From contig QNUV01000099.1 of NCBI GenBank assembly GCA_003339645.1, forward strand, positions 496,001 through 560,000: 64,000 nucleotides of DNA, given 5' to 3'. Position 1 is the stretch's first letter; every line of letters begins with the position of its first letter. Below are positions 53,919 to 62,819 of the stretch, piece by piece. The translations under genes were made by a program, and so were the position numbers. The notes under the pieces were generated by a model that was given only the letters and a program-made list of their open reading frames with translations, did not search any database and was not told where the DNA came from. The DNA is from Microbacterium arborescens (GTDB taxonomy: Bacteria; Actinomycetota; Actinomycetes; Actinomycetales; Microbacteriaceae).

Positions 53919-54386
53919 ATGACGACCGCGACCGCCGATCTCTACGACGAACGCGGCGAGGAGCTCGACTCCCTTGCCCTCCCGCTGCTCGACCTTGGCG
54001 GCCGAACGACTTTCGACGGCCCCGCCCGCACGATCCGCTGCCATCGCGACAACGCGCTCGTGAAGCGCGTGCTCGCGACGCCGGGCGGCGGGGCGGTGCT
54101 CGTCATCGACGGCGGCGGGTCCCTGGAGTCGGCTCTCGTTGGCGACGTGATCGCCGCGTCGGCGGTCGAGAACGGCTGGGCGGGCATCATCGTGAACGGG
54201 GCGATCCGCGACCGGGTGGCGATCGCGTCGCTCGATCTCGGCGTCAAGGCGCTCGGCTCGAACCCCCGCAAGAGCGCAAAGGACGGCCTCGGCGAGCTCG
54301 ACGTTCCGGTCACCATCGGCGGCGTCGTCTTCACGCCCGGGCGACACGTCTGGGCCGACGCCGACGGGGTGCTCGTCGAGCGCTGA
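53919..54386 (+). CDS. rraA: RraA-like protein (4-hydroxy-4-methyl-2-oxoglutarate aldolase/RNase E regulator family)
   Basis: A 155-residue RraA-fold protein. LPLLDLGGRTTFDGPARTIRCHRDNALVK, GGGAVLVIDGGGSLESALVGDVIAASAVENGWAGIIVNGAIRD (containing the G-x-x-x-x-(G/A)D and R-D metal/oxalate-like site) and GVKALGSNPRKSAKDG are conserved. Members are either HMG/CHA-type aldolases or RNase E inhibitors; intact site residues make aldolase or oxaloacetate decarboxylase activity possible. Five nt from the convergent lipoprotein gene. Confidence 0.88.
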   Translation: MTTATADLYDERGEELDSLALPLLDLGGRTTFDGPARTIRCHRDNALVKRVLATPGGGAVLVIDGGGSLESALVGDVIAASAVENGWAGIIVNGAIRDRVAIASLDLGVKALGSNPRKSAKDGLGELDVPVTIGGVVFTPGRHVWADADGVLVER

Positions 54387-54390
54387 GCGG

Positions 54391-54927
54391 CTAAGCAATC
54401 CGCTCCAGCGAGAGCGCGTAGACGGTGGGGTCGCCGACGAGGTCCATGGTGACGCTCACACCCGGCTGCTCGATGGTCACGTCGAAGGCGATCGTGCTGT
54501 TGTCGCACGTCACCGGATCGCCCGATGACGCGCTGTCGATCGGGCCCGCGGTCACCGTGATCGTGCCGCCGCCGCGGCACGCGACCTGCGCCTGATACGT
54601 CCCAGCGGGGAGCGACGAGAACTGCGAGGTCTGGCGCGGGGACGTGTGCTCACTCAGCCACCCCGACAGCGTCCCCATGCCGGCGGTGTCCGAAGACCGG
54701 GGCACCGCTGTCTTGGCCCAGTCCGCGATCTCATCGACCGGCAGGGGCAATTGCTGCTCGTCGGTGCGCGCGTCGGATGTCGGCGTGGGAGATGGCGTGG
54801 AACCGGCGGATGCCGGCGGCTCTGTCGCTTCGCCGTCTGCGACCGGACCGGTGCAACCGGTGAGGGTGAGCACGACGAACGCGACCGCGGCGAGCGGTGC
54901 CGACTGACGTTTCGTGAGCGAACGCAT
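54391..54927 (-). CDS. Putative lipoprotein, unknown function
   Basis: A 178-residue secreted lipoprotein. The signal peptide LAAVAFVVLTLTGC has lipobox LTGC with Cys near residue 25. A Pro/Ser/Thr-rich linker (to about residue 55) precedes a small domain with two Cys (VACRGGG and VTCDNS) that may form a disulfide. Layout (LPAGTYQAQVACRGGGTITVTA..FDVTI) is beta-rich, like other small actinobacterial surface proteins. Divergent from the ABC exporter. Function unknown. Confidence 0.72.
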   Translation of the reverse strand: MRSLTKRQSAPLAAVAFVVLTLTGCTGPVADGEATEPPASAGSTPSPTPTSDARTDEQQLPLPVDEIADWAKTAVPRSSDTAGMGTLSGWLSEHTSPRQTSQFSSLPAGTYQAQVACRGGGTITVTAGPIDSASSGDPVTCDNSTIAFDVTIEQPGVSVTMDLVGDPTVYALSLERIA

Positions 54928-55023
54928 CCGGGAACTCTTCCATCGATACCGCGAACGGACAACCACCCTCGACGAAAGAAAGTACGGTCGAAGGAGAGAG
55001 CTTCGACGAACCGAGGGGACCGC

Positions 55024-56976
55024 ATGTCCGACACCCGCAGCCGCATGCGCGGCGGACGCCGCCGTACCGACGACGGCCCCCGCGCCCGCCTCTCGCAGCT
55101 GCTCCCCTACCTGTTCGAGCACAAGGGCGTGCTCGTGGCCGTCGCGGTGCTCAGCATCGTCGAGGCGGTGGCCACCCTCGGACAGCCCCTCGTCGTGGGA
55201 CAGGTCATCGAGCGCGTGCAGGCGGGCGACACCCTCGGCGTCCTCGTCTGGGCGCTGGTGATCCTCGTCGTCGTCTCGTCGGCCATCGGAGCCTTCCAGC
55301 ACTATCTGCTCCAGCGCACCGGCACGGCGGTCGTGTTCTCGAGCCGCCGCCGGCTCATCGCGCGCCTGCTCCGGCTGCCCATCTCCGAGTTCGACGCTCG
55401 GCGGACCGGCGACCTGGTCTCGCGGGTGGGAACCGACACGACCCTGCTCTACGCCGTGCTCACCCAGGGGCTCGCCGACTCGGTCGGCAATGCGCTCATC
55501 TTCGTCGGCGCCATCGTCGCGATGCTCTTCATCGACCCCCTTCTGCTGCTGCTCATCGTCATCGTGATCGGAGCCTCGGTCGCCGTCGTGGTGGGGCTCA
55601 GCACCCGCATCCGTCGCGCCACGCGCGAGCAGCAGGAGCGGGTCGGAGAGCTGGCGTCGGGCGTCGAGCGGGCGATCGGATCGATCCGCACCATTCGTGC
55701 CGCCGGAGCCACCGAACGCGAGGAGGCCGCCGTCACGGGAGCCGCGCGCCAGGCGTACGACGCGGGTGTGCGCGTCGCGAAGGCGTCCGCCCTGGTCGTT
55801 CCGGTCGCCGGCGTCGCGCTGCAGCTGTCGCTGCTCGTCGTGCTCGGCGTCGGCGGATACCGGGTGGCCTCGGGAGCCATCTCGATCGCGAGCCTCGTGA
55901 CGTTCGTGATGTTCCTGTTCTTCCTCGTGCAGCCGCTGGCGTCGTTCCTCGGGGCGATCACCTCGGTCAACCAGGCGCTCGGCGCGCTCGGCCGCATCCA
56001 GGAGGTTCTCGACCTGCCCACGGAGGACTCGACGGATGCGGATGCCGCTGCCGGCGTCGCCGTCTCGGGCGACAGCGACGTCGCGATCGAGTTCCGCGAC
56101 GTCCACTTCCGTTACCCGGAGGCCGTCGTCGCGGCTCGGCGCTCGGCGTCGGACGAAGCCTTGCGAACCCTCGCGGACGCACGCGTCGACACCTCGGCGG
56201 TCGCTGCGGTCACGGCCGATGAGACGGGTTCACCAGAGAGCGGTGCGGACGCCGCCTCGTCTGCAGCGACAGTCGGAGCGACCGCCGTCTCCGAGGGCGA
56301 GGTGCTCCGCGGCGTGAGCTTCCGCGTTCCCCGCGGTGCGCGCGTGGCCCTCGTCGGCCCTTCGGGGGCGGGCAAGTCGACGACCCTCGCCCTGATCGAG
56401 CGGTTCTACGACGTCACCGGCGGAGCGGTGCTCGTCGGGGGTGACGACATCCGGTCGCTCCCCCGCGCCGAGCTGCGCGCGCAACTCGGCTATGTCGAGC
56501 AGGACGCCCCCACGCTCGCGGGCACGATCGCCGACAACCTGCGGCTCGCATCCCCCGAGGCCACCGACGCCGACTGCGAGCGCGTGCTGCGCGCCGTCAA
56601 CCTCGGCGAGGTGCTCGAGCGCAGCGAGCTCGGTCTTCAGGCGTCCGTCGGCGAGGCGGGCGTCATGCTCTCGGGCGGCGAGCGTCAGCGCCTCGCGATC
56701 GCCCGCGCGCTGCTGGCCGCTCCCCCGATCCTGCTGCTGGACGAGTCCACGTCATCGCTCGACGGACTCAACGAGCAGCGGATGCGCGAGGCGATCGACG
56801 CCGTCGCGACGGGTCGCACCCTCGTGGTCATCGCGCACCGGCTCTCGACGGTCGTCGACAGCGACGTCATCGTGGTCCTCGACCACGGCCGGGTCGTCGG
56901 CCAGGGCACGCACTCCGAGCTCGTCGCCACGGTCCCGCTGTACCGCGACCTCGCGAAGCACCAGCTCCTGGTCTGA
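55024..56976 (+). CDS. ABC exporter half-transporter (fused membrane and ATPase domains)
   Basis: A 650-residue type IV ABC exporter (MsbA/MDR-like). Six membrane helices lie in residues 30-325. The ATPase domain starts near residue 352 (VAIEFRDVHFRYP), with Walker A GPSGAGKSTTLALIERFYD near 445, Q-loop GYVEQDAPTLAGT, signature MLSGGERQRLAIARALLAAPPILLLDEST, and H-loop VIAHRLSTV. Between the A-loop FRYP (about 362-365) and VLRGVSFRVPRGARVAL (about 425) is an unusual 60-residue Ala/Ser/Thr/Glu-rich insertion. GAGGGGACCGC precedes the ATG. Substrate unknown. Confidence 0.9.
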   Translation: MSDTRSRMRGGRRRTDDGPRARLSQLLPYLFEHKGVLVAVAVLSIVEAVATLGQPLVVGQVIERVQAGDTLGVLVWALVILVVVSSAIGAFQHYLLQRTGTAVVFSSRRRLIARLLRLPISEFDARRTGDLVSRVGTDTTLLYAVLTQGLADSVGNALIFVGAIVAMLFIDPLLLLLIVIVIGASVAVVVGLSTRIRRATREQQERVGELASGVERAIGSIRTIRAAGATEREEAAVTGAARQAYDAGVRVAKASALVVPVAGVALQLSLLVVLGVGGYRVASGAISIASLVTFVMFLFFLVQPLASFLGAITSVNQALGALGRIQEVLDLPTEDSTDADAAAGVAVSGDSDVAIEFRDVHFRYPEAVVAARRSASDEALRTLADARVDTSAVAAVTADETGSPESGADAASSAATVGATAVSEGEVLRGVSFRVPRGARVALVGPSGAGKSTTLALIERFYDVTGGAVLVGGDDIRSLPRAELRAQLGYVEQDAPTLAGTIADNLRLASPEATDADCERVLRAVNLGEVLERSELGLQASVGEAGVMLSGGERQRLAIARALLAAPPILLLDESTSSLDGLNEQRMREAIDAVATGRTLVVIAHRLSTVVDSDVIVVLDHGRVVGQGTHSELVATVPLYRDLAKHQLLV

Positions 56977-56997
56977 CGCGGCCCGGGCCCGGGCCCG

Positions 56998-57016
56998 CGA
57001 GAACGCACCGTTCTCG
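56998..57016. terminator. Hairpin between convergent ABC exporter and pckG genes
   Basis: Arms CGAGAACG (56998-57005) and CGTTCTCG (57009-57016) with loop CAC. It lies between two converging genes and can act in both directions. Confidence 0.6.
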
Positions 57017-57029
57017 TGGCGGAGCGGTG

Positions 57030-58928
57030 TCAGGCGCGGTGGCCGAGGCGGTAGCGCAGGGCCTCGAGCTCGGCGCGCAGCGCCGCCGGCATCCGCTCGC
57101 CGAAGGTGTCGTAGAACTCCTCGGTGAGGTCGGCCTCGCGCAGCCACGACTCCGTGTCGACCGCGAACAGCTCGTCGAGATCGCGCTGCGGCACCTCGAT
57201 GCCGTCGAGGTTGAGGTCCGCCGTGTGCGGCAGCCGTCCGATCGGGCTGTCGACCGCGCCGACCTCGCCGTTCAGGCGCCGGACGATCCAGTCGATGACC
57301 CGCGAGTTGTCGCCGAACCCGGGCCAGAGGAAGCGCCCGTCGGCGCCCTTGCGGAACCAGTTCACCTGGAAGACGCGCGGAGCCCGGTCGAAGCGCAGCT
57401 TCTGCCCGACCTTGAGCCAATGCGCGAAGTAATCGCCCATGTTGTAGCCGCAGAACGGGAGCATGGCGAAGGGGTCGCGGCGCAGCTCGCCGAGCGTCCC
57501 CTCGGCCGCTGCCGTGCGCTCCGACGAGATGGTCGAGCCGATGAAGACCCCGTGGGTCCAGTCGGTCGCCTCGACGACGAGGGGGACGTTCGTCGCCCGG
57601 CGGCCGCCGAAGAGGATGGCGTCGAGCGGCACGCCCTCGGCGGCATCCCAATCCGACGCGATCTGCGGGCACTGAGCGGCGCTGACGGTGAAGCGAGAGT
57701 TGGGGTGCGCGGCCGGCCGGCCCGAGTCGGGCGTCCAGGGCTTGCCCTCCCAGTCGATGAGCTCGGCAGGCGCCTCGTCGGTGAGGCCCTCCCACCAGAC
57801 GTCGCCGTCGGGACGCAGCGCCACGTTCGTGAAGATCGTGTTGCCCCACAGCGTCTCGACCGCGGTGACGTTCGTCGATTCCCCGGTGCCCGGGGCGACG
57901 CCGAAGAAGCCCGCCTCGGGGTTGATCGCCCACAGCCGGCCGTCGGATCCCGGACGCAGCCACGCGATGTCGTCGCCAAGGGTCTCGACCCGCCATCCGG
58001 GGATCGTGGGGCGCAGCATCGCGAGGTTCGTCTTGCCGCAGGCCGAGGGGAACGCCGCGGCCACGTGGTACGCCTTGCCGGCCGGGTCGATGACCCGGAT
58101 GAGCAGCATGTGCTCGGCGAGCCAGCCCTCGTCACGGCCGATCACCGACGCGATGCGCAGCGCGAAGCACTTCTTGGCCAGGATGGCGTTGCCGCCGTAG
58201 CCCGAGCCGAACGACCACACCTCGAGGGTGTCGGGGAAGTGCACGATGTACTTCTCGTCGTTGCACGGCCACGCGACATCCGCCTCACCGGGCGCCAGCG
58301 GCGCACCGACCGAGTGGACGGTCTTGACCCACGGCTTGCCGCCGGCGATCTCATCGAGCACGGCCGCACCGACGCGGGTCATGATGCCGATGGATGCCAC
58401 CGCGTAGGCGCTGTCGGTGACCTGCACGCCGATGTGCGAGAGCGGGCCGCCGACCGCTCCCATCGAGAACGGCACGACGTACATGGTGCGCCCGCGCATC
58501 GACCCGGCGAACAGGGGCGTGATGGTCGCCCGGATGTCGTCGGGCGCGACCCAGTTGTTGGTCGGGCCGGCATCCTCCTCGCGCTCGGACGCGATGAAGG
58601 TGCGCGCCTCGGTGCGGGCGACGTCGCTCGGGTGCGAGCGGGCGAGGTACGAGCCGGGCCGCCACTCGGGGTTGAGCTTGATGAGCTTGCCCTCGTCGAC
58701 CATCTCGCGCAGCAGCGCGTCGTTCTCGGCCGCCGAGCCGTCGACCCAGTGCATGCGGTCGGGCTGCGTGAGCGCAGCGATCTCGTCGACCCAGGCGACG
58801 AGATCGGCGAGCGGACCGGATGCCGCCGAGGGGCGGGCCCCGAGGTCGGGCCGGGCGCGGCGTTGCGCGGCGGGTGCGGCAGCTGAGCCGGTGCTGGCAG
58901 GGCGGGTGAAGAGGTCGGCGATGGCCAT
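57030..58928 (-). CDS. pckG: Phosphoenolpyruvate carboxykinase (GTP)
   Basis: Gluconeogenic oxaloacetate to PEP conversion with GTP. 632 residues. [87 protein letters not shown] (P-loop/kinase-1 with the hyper-reactive Cys) and [14 protein letters not shown] identify the GTP-type enzyme. GTAGGAGACC precedes the ATG. Divergent from a RamB-like regulator of acetate/gluconeogenic genes. Confidence 0.96.
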   Translation of the reverse strand: MAIADLFTRPASTGSAAAPAAQRRARPDLGARPSAASGPLADLVAWVDEIAALTQPDRMHWVDGSAAENDALLREMVDEGKLIKLNPEWRPGSYLARSHPSDVARTEARTFIASEREEDAGPTNNWVAPDDIRATITPLFAGSMRGRTMYVVPFSMGAVGGPLSHIGVQVTDSAYAVASIGIMTRVGAAVLDEIAGGKPWVKTVHSVGAPLAPGEADVAWPCNDEKYIVHFPDTLEVWSFGSGYGGNAILAKKCFALRIASVIGRDEGWLAEHMLLIRVIDPAGKAYHVAAAFPSACGKTNLAMLRPTIPGWRVETLGDDIAWLRPGSDGRLWAINPEAGFFGVAPGTGESTNVTAVETLWGNTIFTNVALRPDGDVWWEGLTDEAPAELIDWEGKPWTPDSGRPAAHPNSRFTVSAAQCPQIASDWDAAEGVPLDAILFGGRRATNVPLVVEATDWTHGVFIGSTISSERTAAAEGTLGELRRDPFAMLPFCGYNMGDYFAHWLKVGQKLRFDRAPRVFQVNWFRKGADGRFLWPGFGDNSRVIDWIVRRLNGEVGAVDSPIGRLPHTADLNLDGIEVPQRDLDELFAVDTESWLREADLTEEFYDTFGERMPAALRAELEALRYRLGHRA

Positions 58929-59046
58929 GTCGGTCTCCTACGTCGGCGGCGAGATCGGTGATACCTGACGATTCCAACGCAGGAAGACCTTGTCTTGCGG
59001 GCCGCATCACCTTCAAGAAACACGATTCTTTCCCTATGATCAAGGA
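58929..59046. promoter_or_regulatory. pckG/ramB divergent control region
   Basis: Holds the leaderless ramB promoter at its right end and inverted motifs: AAGAA..TTCTT around CACGA (about 59015-59030) and GGAAGACC..TGTCTTGC (about 58983-58998). These are candidate autoregulatory or RamB-type sites; no exact match to a published consensus is claimed. Confidence 0.4.
59035..59040 (+). promoter_or_regulatory. -10 box of a leaderless promoter for the RamB-like gene
   Basis: TATGAT, the best -10 match in the window, lies 6 nt before the ATG at 59047. The upstream AAGAA/TTCTT inverted motif overlaps the spacer, as expected for an autorepressor. Confidence 0.65.
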
Positions 59047-60489
59047 ATGGCCGCATCCGGAATCGAACTCGCCACCCTCGGGCATCGCATCCGCCACCAC
59101 CGCGTCGCCCGCGGGATGACGCTCGACGAGCTCGGTGCTCAGGTCGGCGTGGCCGGCAGCCAGCTGAGCCTGATCGAGAACGGTCGCCGCGAGCCGAAGC
59201 TGTCGCTGCTGCAGGCGATCGCCTCGGCGACCGGTACCGACGTCACCGACCTCCTCTCACCCGAACCGCCGAACCGGCGAGCCGCGCTCGAGCTGGAGCT
59301 CGAGCGCGCGCAAGCCAGTTCCGTCTTCCGGCGACTCGGCATCGCACCGGTGCGCGCGGGCAAGACGATGAGCGACGAGACGCTCGAGTCGATCCTCGGA
59401 CTGCATCGCGAGCTGCAGCGCCGCGAGCGCGAGGCGATCGCGACCCCGGAGGAGGCGCGACGGGCGAACACCGAGCTGCGCCTGCGGATGCGCGAGGCCG
59501 CGAACTACCTGCCCGACATCGAGCGCCTCGCCGAGAAGCAGCTCAAGGCAGCCGGGCACACCTCGGGCGCGCTGACGCACCGCACCGTGAGCATCATGGC
59601 CGAGCAGCTGGGGTTCGAGCTGCTCTACGTCGCCGACCTTCCGCACTCGGCCCGCTCGGTCACCGACCTCGAGAACGGGCGCATCTACCTTCCGCCGGCC
59701 TCGATCCCGGGCGGTCACGGCCTGCGGTCGATGGCGCTGCAGGCGATGGCGCACCGCTTGCTCGGCCACACTCCCCCCAGCGACTACGCCGACTTCCTCC
59801 AGCAGCGCCTCGAGATCAACTACTACGCCGCGTGCTGCCTCATGCCCGAGACGGCCTCGGTGGCATTCCTGTCCCAGGCGAAGAAGGACCGCAACCTCGC
59901 GGTCGAGGACTTCCGCGACGCCTTCGGGGTGACGCACGAGGCAGCCGGGATGCGCATGACCAACCTCATGACCCGGCATCTCGGCATCCCGCTGCACTTC
60001 CTGCGCGTGGACGGCGCGGGCGCCATCACACGGGTCTACGAGAACGACGGCCTGCCGCTTCCGATGGACGTCACCGGCAGCGTCGAGGGTCAGGTCGTGT
60101 GCCGCAGGTTCTCGGCGCGGTCGGCGTTCGAGGAGCAGAACCGCACAGTCGAGCACTACCAGTACACCGACACCCCGGGCGGCACCTTCTGGTGCTCGAG
60201 CCAGACCGGGACCACGGCCGAGGGCGAGTTCTCGATCACCGTCGGGGTGCCGTTCGACGACGCCCGGTGGTTCCGCGGACGCGAGACGCAGAAGCGGGCG
60301 ACATCCACGTGCCCCGACGAGTCATGCTGCCGCCGGCCCGACCCCGACCTGACGTCGCGTTGGGAGGGCAAAGCGTGGCCGAGCGCCCGCGTGCACATGC
60401 AGATGTTCTCGCCGTTGCCGCGCGGCAACTTTCCCGGCGTCGACGACGGCGAGGTCTACGCCTTCCTCGACCGCCACGCCGGGGGCTGA
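59047..60489 (+). CDS. ramB: RamB-like XRE/short-chain fatty-acyl transcriptional regulator
   Basis: A 480-residue regulator. The N-terminal Cro/C1 helix-turn-helix is HRIRHHRVARGMTLDELGAQVGVAGSQLSLIENGRREPKLS (residues about 13-55). The middle is an IrrE/ImmA-like domain (MAHRLLGHTPPSDYADFLQQRLEINYYAACCLMP), and the C-terminal ScfR domain carries clustered cysteines (STCPDESCCRRPDPDLTSRW). RamB proteins control acetate and glyoxylate-cycle genes; the divergent pckG fits that regulon. An earlier in-frame ATG at 58990 would include the -10 box, so 59047 is preferred. Confidence 0.9.
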   Translation: MAASGIELATLGHRIRHHRVARGMTLDELGAQVGVAGSQLSLIENGRREPKLSLLQAIASATGTDVTDLLSPEPPNRRAALELELERAQASSVFRRLGIAPVRAGKTMSDETLESILGLHRELQRREREAIATPEEARRANTELRLRMREAANYLPDIERLAEKQLKAAGHTSGALTHRTVSIMAEQLGFELLYVADLPHSARSVTDLENGRIYLPPASIPGGHGLRSMALQAMAHRLLGHTPPSDYADFLQQRLEINYYAACCLMPETASVAFLSQAKKDRNLAVEDFRDAFGVTHEAAGMRMTNLMTRHLGIPLHFLRVDGAGAITRVYENDGLPLPMDVTGSVEGQVVCRRFSARSAFEEQNRTVEHYQYTDTPGGTFWCSSQTGTTAEGEFSITVGVPFDDARWFRGRETQKRATSTCPDESCCRRPDPDLTSRWEGKAWPSARVHMQMFSPLPRGNFPGVDDGEVYAFLDRHAGG

Positions 60490-60504
60490 CTCGCCGGCAG
60501 CGCT

Positions 60505-60561
60505 CGAGGTCCCACTTCGGCCGGGAATGACGCCGAGATACCCGGCCGAAGTGGGACCTCG
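60505..60561. repeat. GAGGTCCC palindromic repeat, copy C
   Basis: Perfect 21-bp arms (60505-60525 and 60541-60561) around a 15 nt loop, between the convergent ramB and winged-helix genes. Arm subtype CACTTCGG. Confidence 0.9.
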
Positions 60562-60579
60562 GTGGAGCCTTGCGCGAGC

Positions 60580-61710
60580 TCAGCCGGCGAGGAAGCGCGA
60601 GACCCGGGCGAGTGAGGCCTCGATGGCGGATGCTGCGACCGCCGGGTCTGCGACGATCATGGGGCTGGGTGGCAGATGGTGCCGTCCCGCGGCGACGGAG
60701 TGGCGCCAGGTGCCGATGACCCGTCCGCCGGAGACCAGGATCGGCGCGACCTGACCGTTCAGGGTCGGCCCGATCCGAGCCGCGAGGTCGGGAGCGCAGA
60801 CGGTCGTCCGGTCGGCATACGACAGGTAGTACTCGTCGAAGGCGGGGAGGGCGACGACGTCCCCGCTGCCCAGGTCGGGGCTCGGGCCGGAAACGGATGC
60901 CGGCACAGCGGGCTCAGCGGCGGCCGGTGCCGCGAACAGTCCGGCCTCGATCTCGACGACCCGATCACCCGCCGCCTCGGCCGCGCGTCGCGACAGCCCG
61001 ATCGGCAGCCCCGCCCACCAGCGGAAGTCCTCGACGCGCGCCGGCCCATGCGAGCGGATGTAGCCGGTGAACATCTCGGCCAGCGGATCGTCGGGCACCC
61101 GCGCCGACGGCAGGTCGTCGACCGCGACAAGGAACTGGTCACGACTCGGGCCGCCCTCGCGCGGTACCACGGGGCCGAACGCGAGCACGCCGCGGACGGC
61201 GAGCGCCGAGAGGATGTGGTTGCCGCGGGAGCGCTCGGTCTCGATGCCGGCGCCGCGCAGGAGGTCGGCGAACTCGTCACGCGTGAGCCGGTTCCCACCG
61301 CGCAGCGCGTGTCGGGCCGCGCGCTCGGCCGTCGCCAGCACCGCCTCGTCGATCGCGAGCCCGCGCAGGATGCCGGCCGCCGCGCGCTGCTGCCGGTGGG
61401 CGGTCACCGCGAGCATCCCGGCGAGGTCGACCGAGCGCACGATGTGCAGGGTGCCGCGCTGGGTCCACGAGCGCACGAGCGTGCCGTTCTCGAACGCGGC
61501 ATCCACCGCGCGGAGCACAGGCTCACCGGCGGTACGGACGGCGAGCGCCCATCGCCCCGACCAGAACTCCTGCGCCTGCACCGCGAGCATGTGGGCTGCG
61601 GTCTCGCCGAGTGACGACGCGGGCTCGCTCAGCAGGTGCGAGCGCAGCCGCTGCGCCGCGGTCGGCCCCGCTGCCCCGCAGCATCCTCCCCCACCGCCGT
61701 CGTCTCGCAC
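60580..61710 (-). CDS. Winged-helix DNA-binding domain protein (HTH_42/AlkZ-YcaQ-like)
   Basis: A 376-residue member of the HTH_42 family, whose characterised relatives (AlkZ, YcaQ) are DNA glycosylases for bulky or crosslinked lesions. AAHMLAVQAQEFWSGRWALAVRT contains the QxQ-type segment seen in AlkZ-like enzymes; SWTQRGTLHIV and FDEYYLSYADRTTV are family segments. The Gly/Cys-rich N-terminus (DDGGGGGCCGAAG) is odd. GTG at 61710, supported by a -10 box. The gene is bracketed by palindrome copies C and D. Confidence 0.82.
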   Translation of the reverse strand: MRDDGGGGGCCGAAGPTAAQRLRSHLLSEPASSLGETAAHMLAVQAQEFWSGRWALAVRTAGEPVLRAVDAAFENGTLVRSWTQRGTLHIVRSVDLAGMLAVTAHRQQRAAAGILRGLAIDEAVLATAERAARHALRGGNRLTRDEFADLLRGAGIETERSRGNHILSALAVRGVLAFGPVVPREGGPSRDQFLVAVDDLPSARVPDDPLAEMFTGYIRSHGPARVEDFRWWAGLPIGLSRRAAEAAGDRVVEIEAGLFAAPAAAEPAVPASVSGPSPDLGSGDVVALPAFDEYYLSYADRTTVCAPDLAARIGPTLNGQVAPILVSGGRVIGTWRHSVAAGRHHLPPSPMIVADPAVAASAIEASLARVSRFLAG

Positions 61711-61717
61711 GCCGCCG

Positions 61718-61723
61718 ATCCTG
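61718..61723 (-). promoter_or_regulatory. -10-like box for the winged-helix gene
   Basis: CAGGAT on the minus strand lies 7 nt before the GTG at 61710. Confidence 0.42.
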
Positions 61724-61752
61724 CCCGACCGCACCCCGCGGGTCCACCCCCT

Positions 61753-61811
61753 GCGAGGTCCCACTTGGGCCGGGTTTGAGCCGCGCTTACCCGGCCCAAG
61801 TGGGACCTCGC
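61753..61811. repeat. GAGGTCCC palindromic repeat, copy D
   Basis: Perfect 22-bp arms (61753-61774 and 61790-61811) around a 15 nt loop. It lies upstream of the winged-helix gene, which it brackets together with copy C. Arm subtype CACTTGGG. Confidence 0.9.
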
Positions 61812-61944
61812 GGGGTTCGGGCCCGCCCGGTGGCGGCGTAACACGACGACCCGCGCGCGCCGCGGCATCCGGACCGGGTGAGAATGGATGCAGCCGCCGG
61901 TGACAGCACGCCGATGCGCGGCATCCGCACCCGGAGGTTCCCCG

Positions 61945-62799
61945 ATGTCCCGCTCTCTCGTCCGTGCCGCCTCGATCGGCGTCGCCGCGCTCGCGATCGT
62001 CCTCGCCGGGTGCTCGTCCTCGCCCGCGCCCGCCGCCTCGGGCGACGCCGCGTCCGGCCCCGCCGCCGAGGACTACGTCACCCCGGGCAAGCTCACCTTC
62101 GCCACGGGCGAGACGGCCTACGAGCCCTACTTCGTCGACGACGACCCCGAGTCGGGCGAGGGCTTCGAGGCCGCCGTCGCCTACGCCGTCGCCGACAAGC
62201 TCGGGTTCGCCCCGGAGGACGTCGTGTGGGTGAGGACGAGCTTCGAGGCTGCGATCGCGCCGGGTCCGAAGAGCTTCGACATCAACGTCCAGCAGTACAC
62301 GATCACCGACGAGCGCAAGCAGGGCGTCGACTTCTCCTCGCCCTACTACTCCGCGAGCCAGTCGATCGTCGCGATCTCCGGTGGCGCGGCCGACGGCGTC
62401 TCCGACATCGCGGGCCTGACCGACCTGACGATCGGCGCGATGGCCAACTCGACGAGCGCGCAGACCCTCGCAGAGGTCGCGCCCGACGCCGAGGCCCGCC
62501 TCTACAACTCGAACGAGGATGCCGTCGCCGCGCTGGGCGCGGGACAGATCGACGCGATCGTGCTCGACACCCCCACCGCCTACCTCGCGGTCAACTTCTA
62601 CATCGAGAACTCGTTCTTCGTCGGCGAGCTGCCGAAGGCCGGGATCGAGGACGAGTGGGGTCTGCTGCTCGCGAAGGACTCCCCGCTCACCCCGGCCGTG
62701 ACGGCCGCCGTCGACGAACTGCGCGAGGACGGGACGCTCGCCGAGCTCGAGCAGACGTGGCTGTCGGGGCTCACGGAGGGCGTGACGCTCCTCCAGTGA
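61945..62799 (+). CDS. Polar amino acid ABC importer, substrate-binding lipoprotein
   Basis: A 284-residue extracellular binding protein, family 3. Signal peptide with lipobox LAGC near residue 22, then LTFATGETAYEPYFVDDDPESGEGFEAAVAYAVADKLGF, FDINVQQYTITDERKQGVDFSSPYY and LAKDSPLTPAVTAAVDEL. CGGAGGTTC precedes the ATG at 61945, which is preferred over the ATG at 61888 because the signal peptide begins there. It heads an importer operon with the permease and ATPase that follow. Which amino acid is bound is unknown. Confidence 0.9.
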   Translation: MSRSLVRAASIGVAALAIVLAGCSSSPAPAASGDAASGPAAEDYVTPGKLTFATGETAYEPYFVDDDPESGEGFEAAVAYAVADKLGFAPEDVVWVRTSFEAAIAPGPKSFDINVQQYTITDERKQGVDFSSPYYSASQSIVAISGGAADGVSDIAGLTDLTIGAMANSTSAQTLAEVAPDAEARLYNSNEDAVAALGAGQIDAIVLDTPTAYLAVNFYIENSFFVGELPKAGIEDEWGLLLAKDSPLTPAVTAAVDELREDGTLAELEQTWLSGLTEGVTLLQ

Positions 62800-62807
62800 G
62801 GGCGCGC

Positions 62808-62813
62808 TAGCGT
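62808..62813 (+). promoter_or_regulatory. -10 box of a possible internal leaderless promoter
   Basis: TAGCGT lies 6 nt before the GTG at 62820, in the 20-nt gap between binding protein and permease genes. It would allow separate expression of the membrane parts. Confidence 0.45.
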
Positions 62814-62819
62814 CTATCC

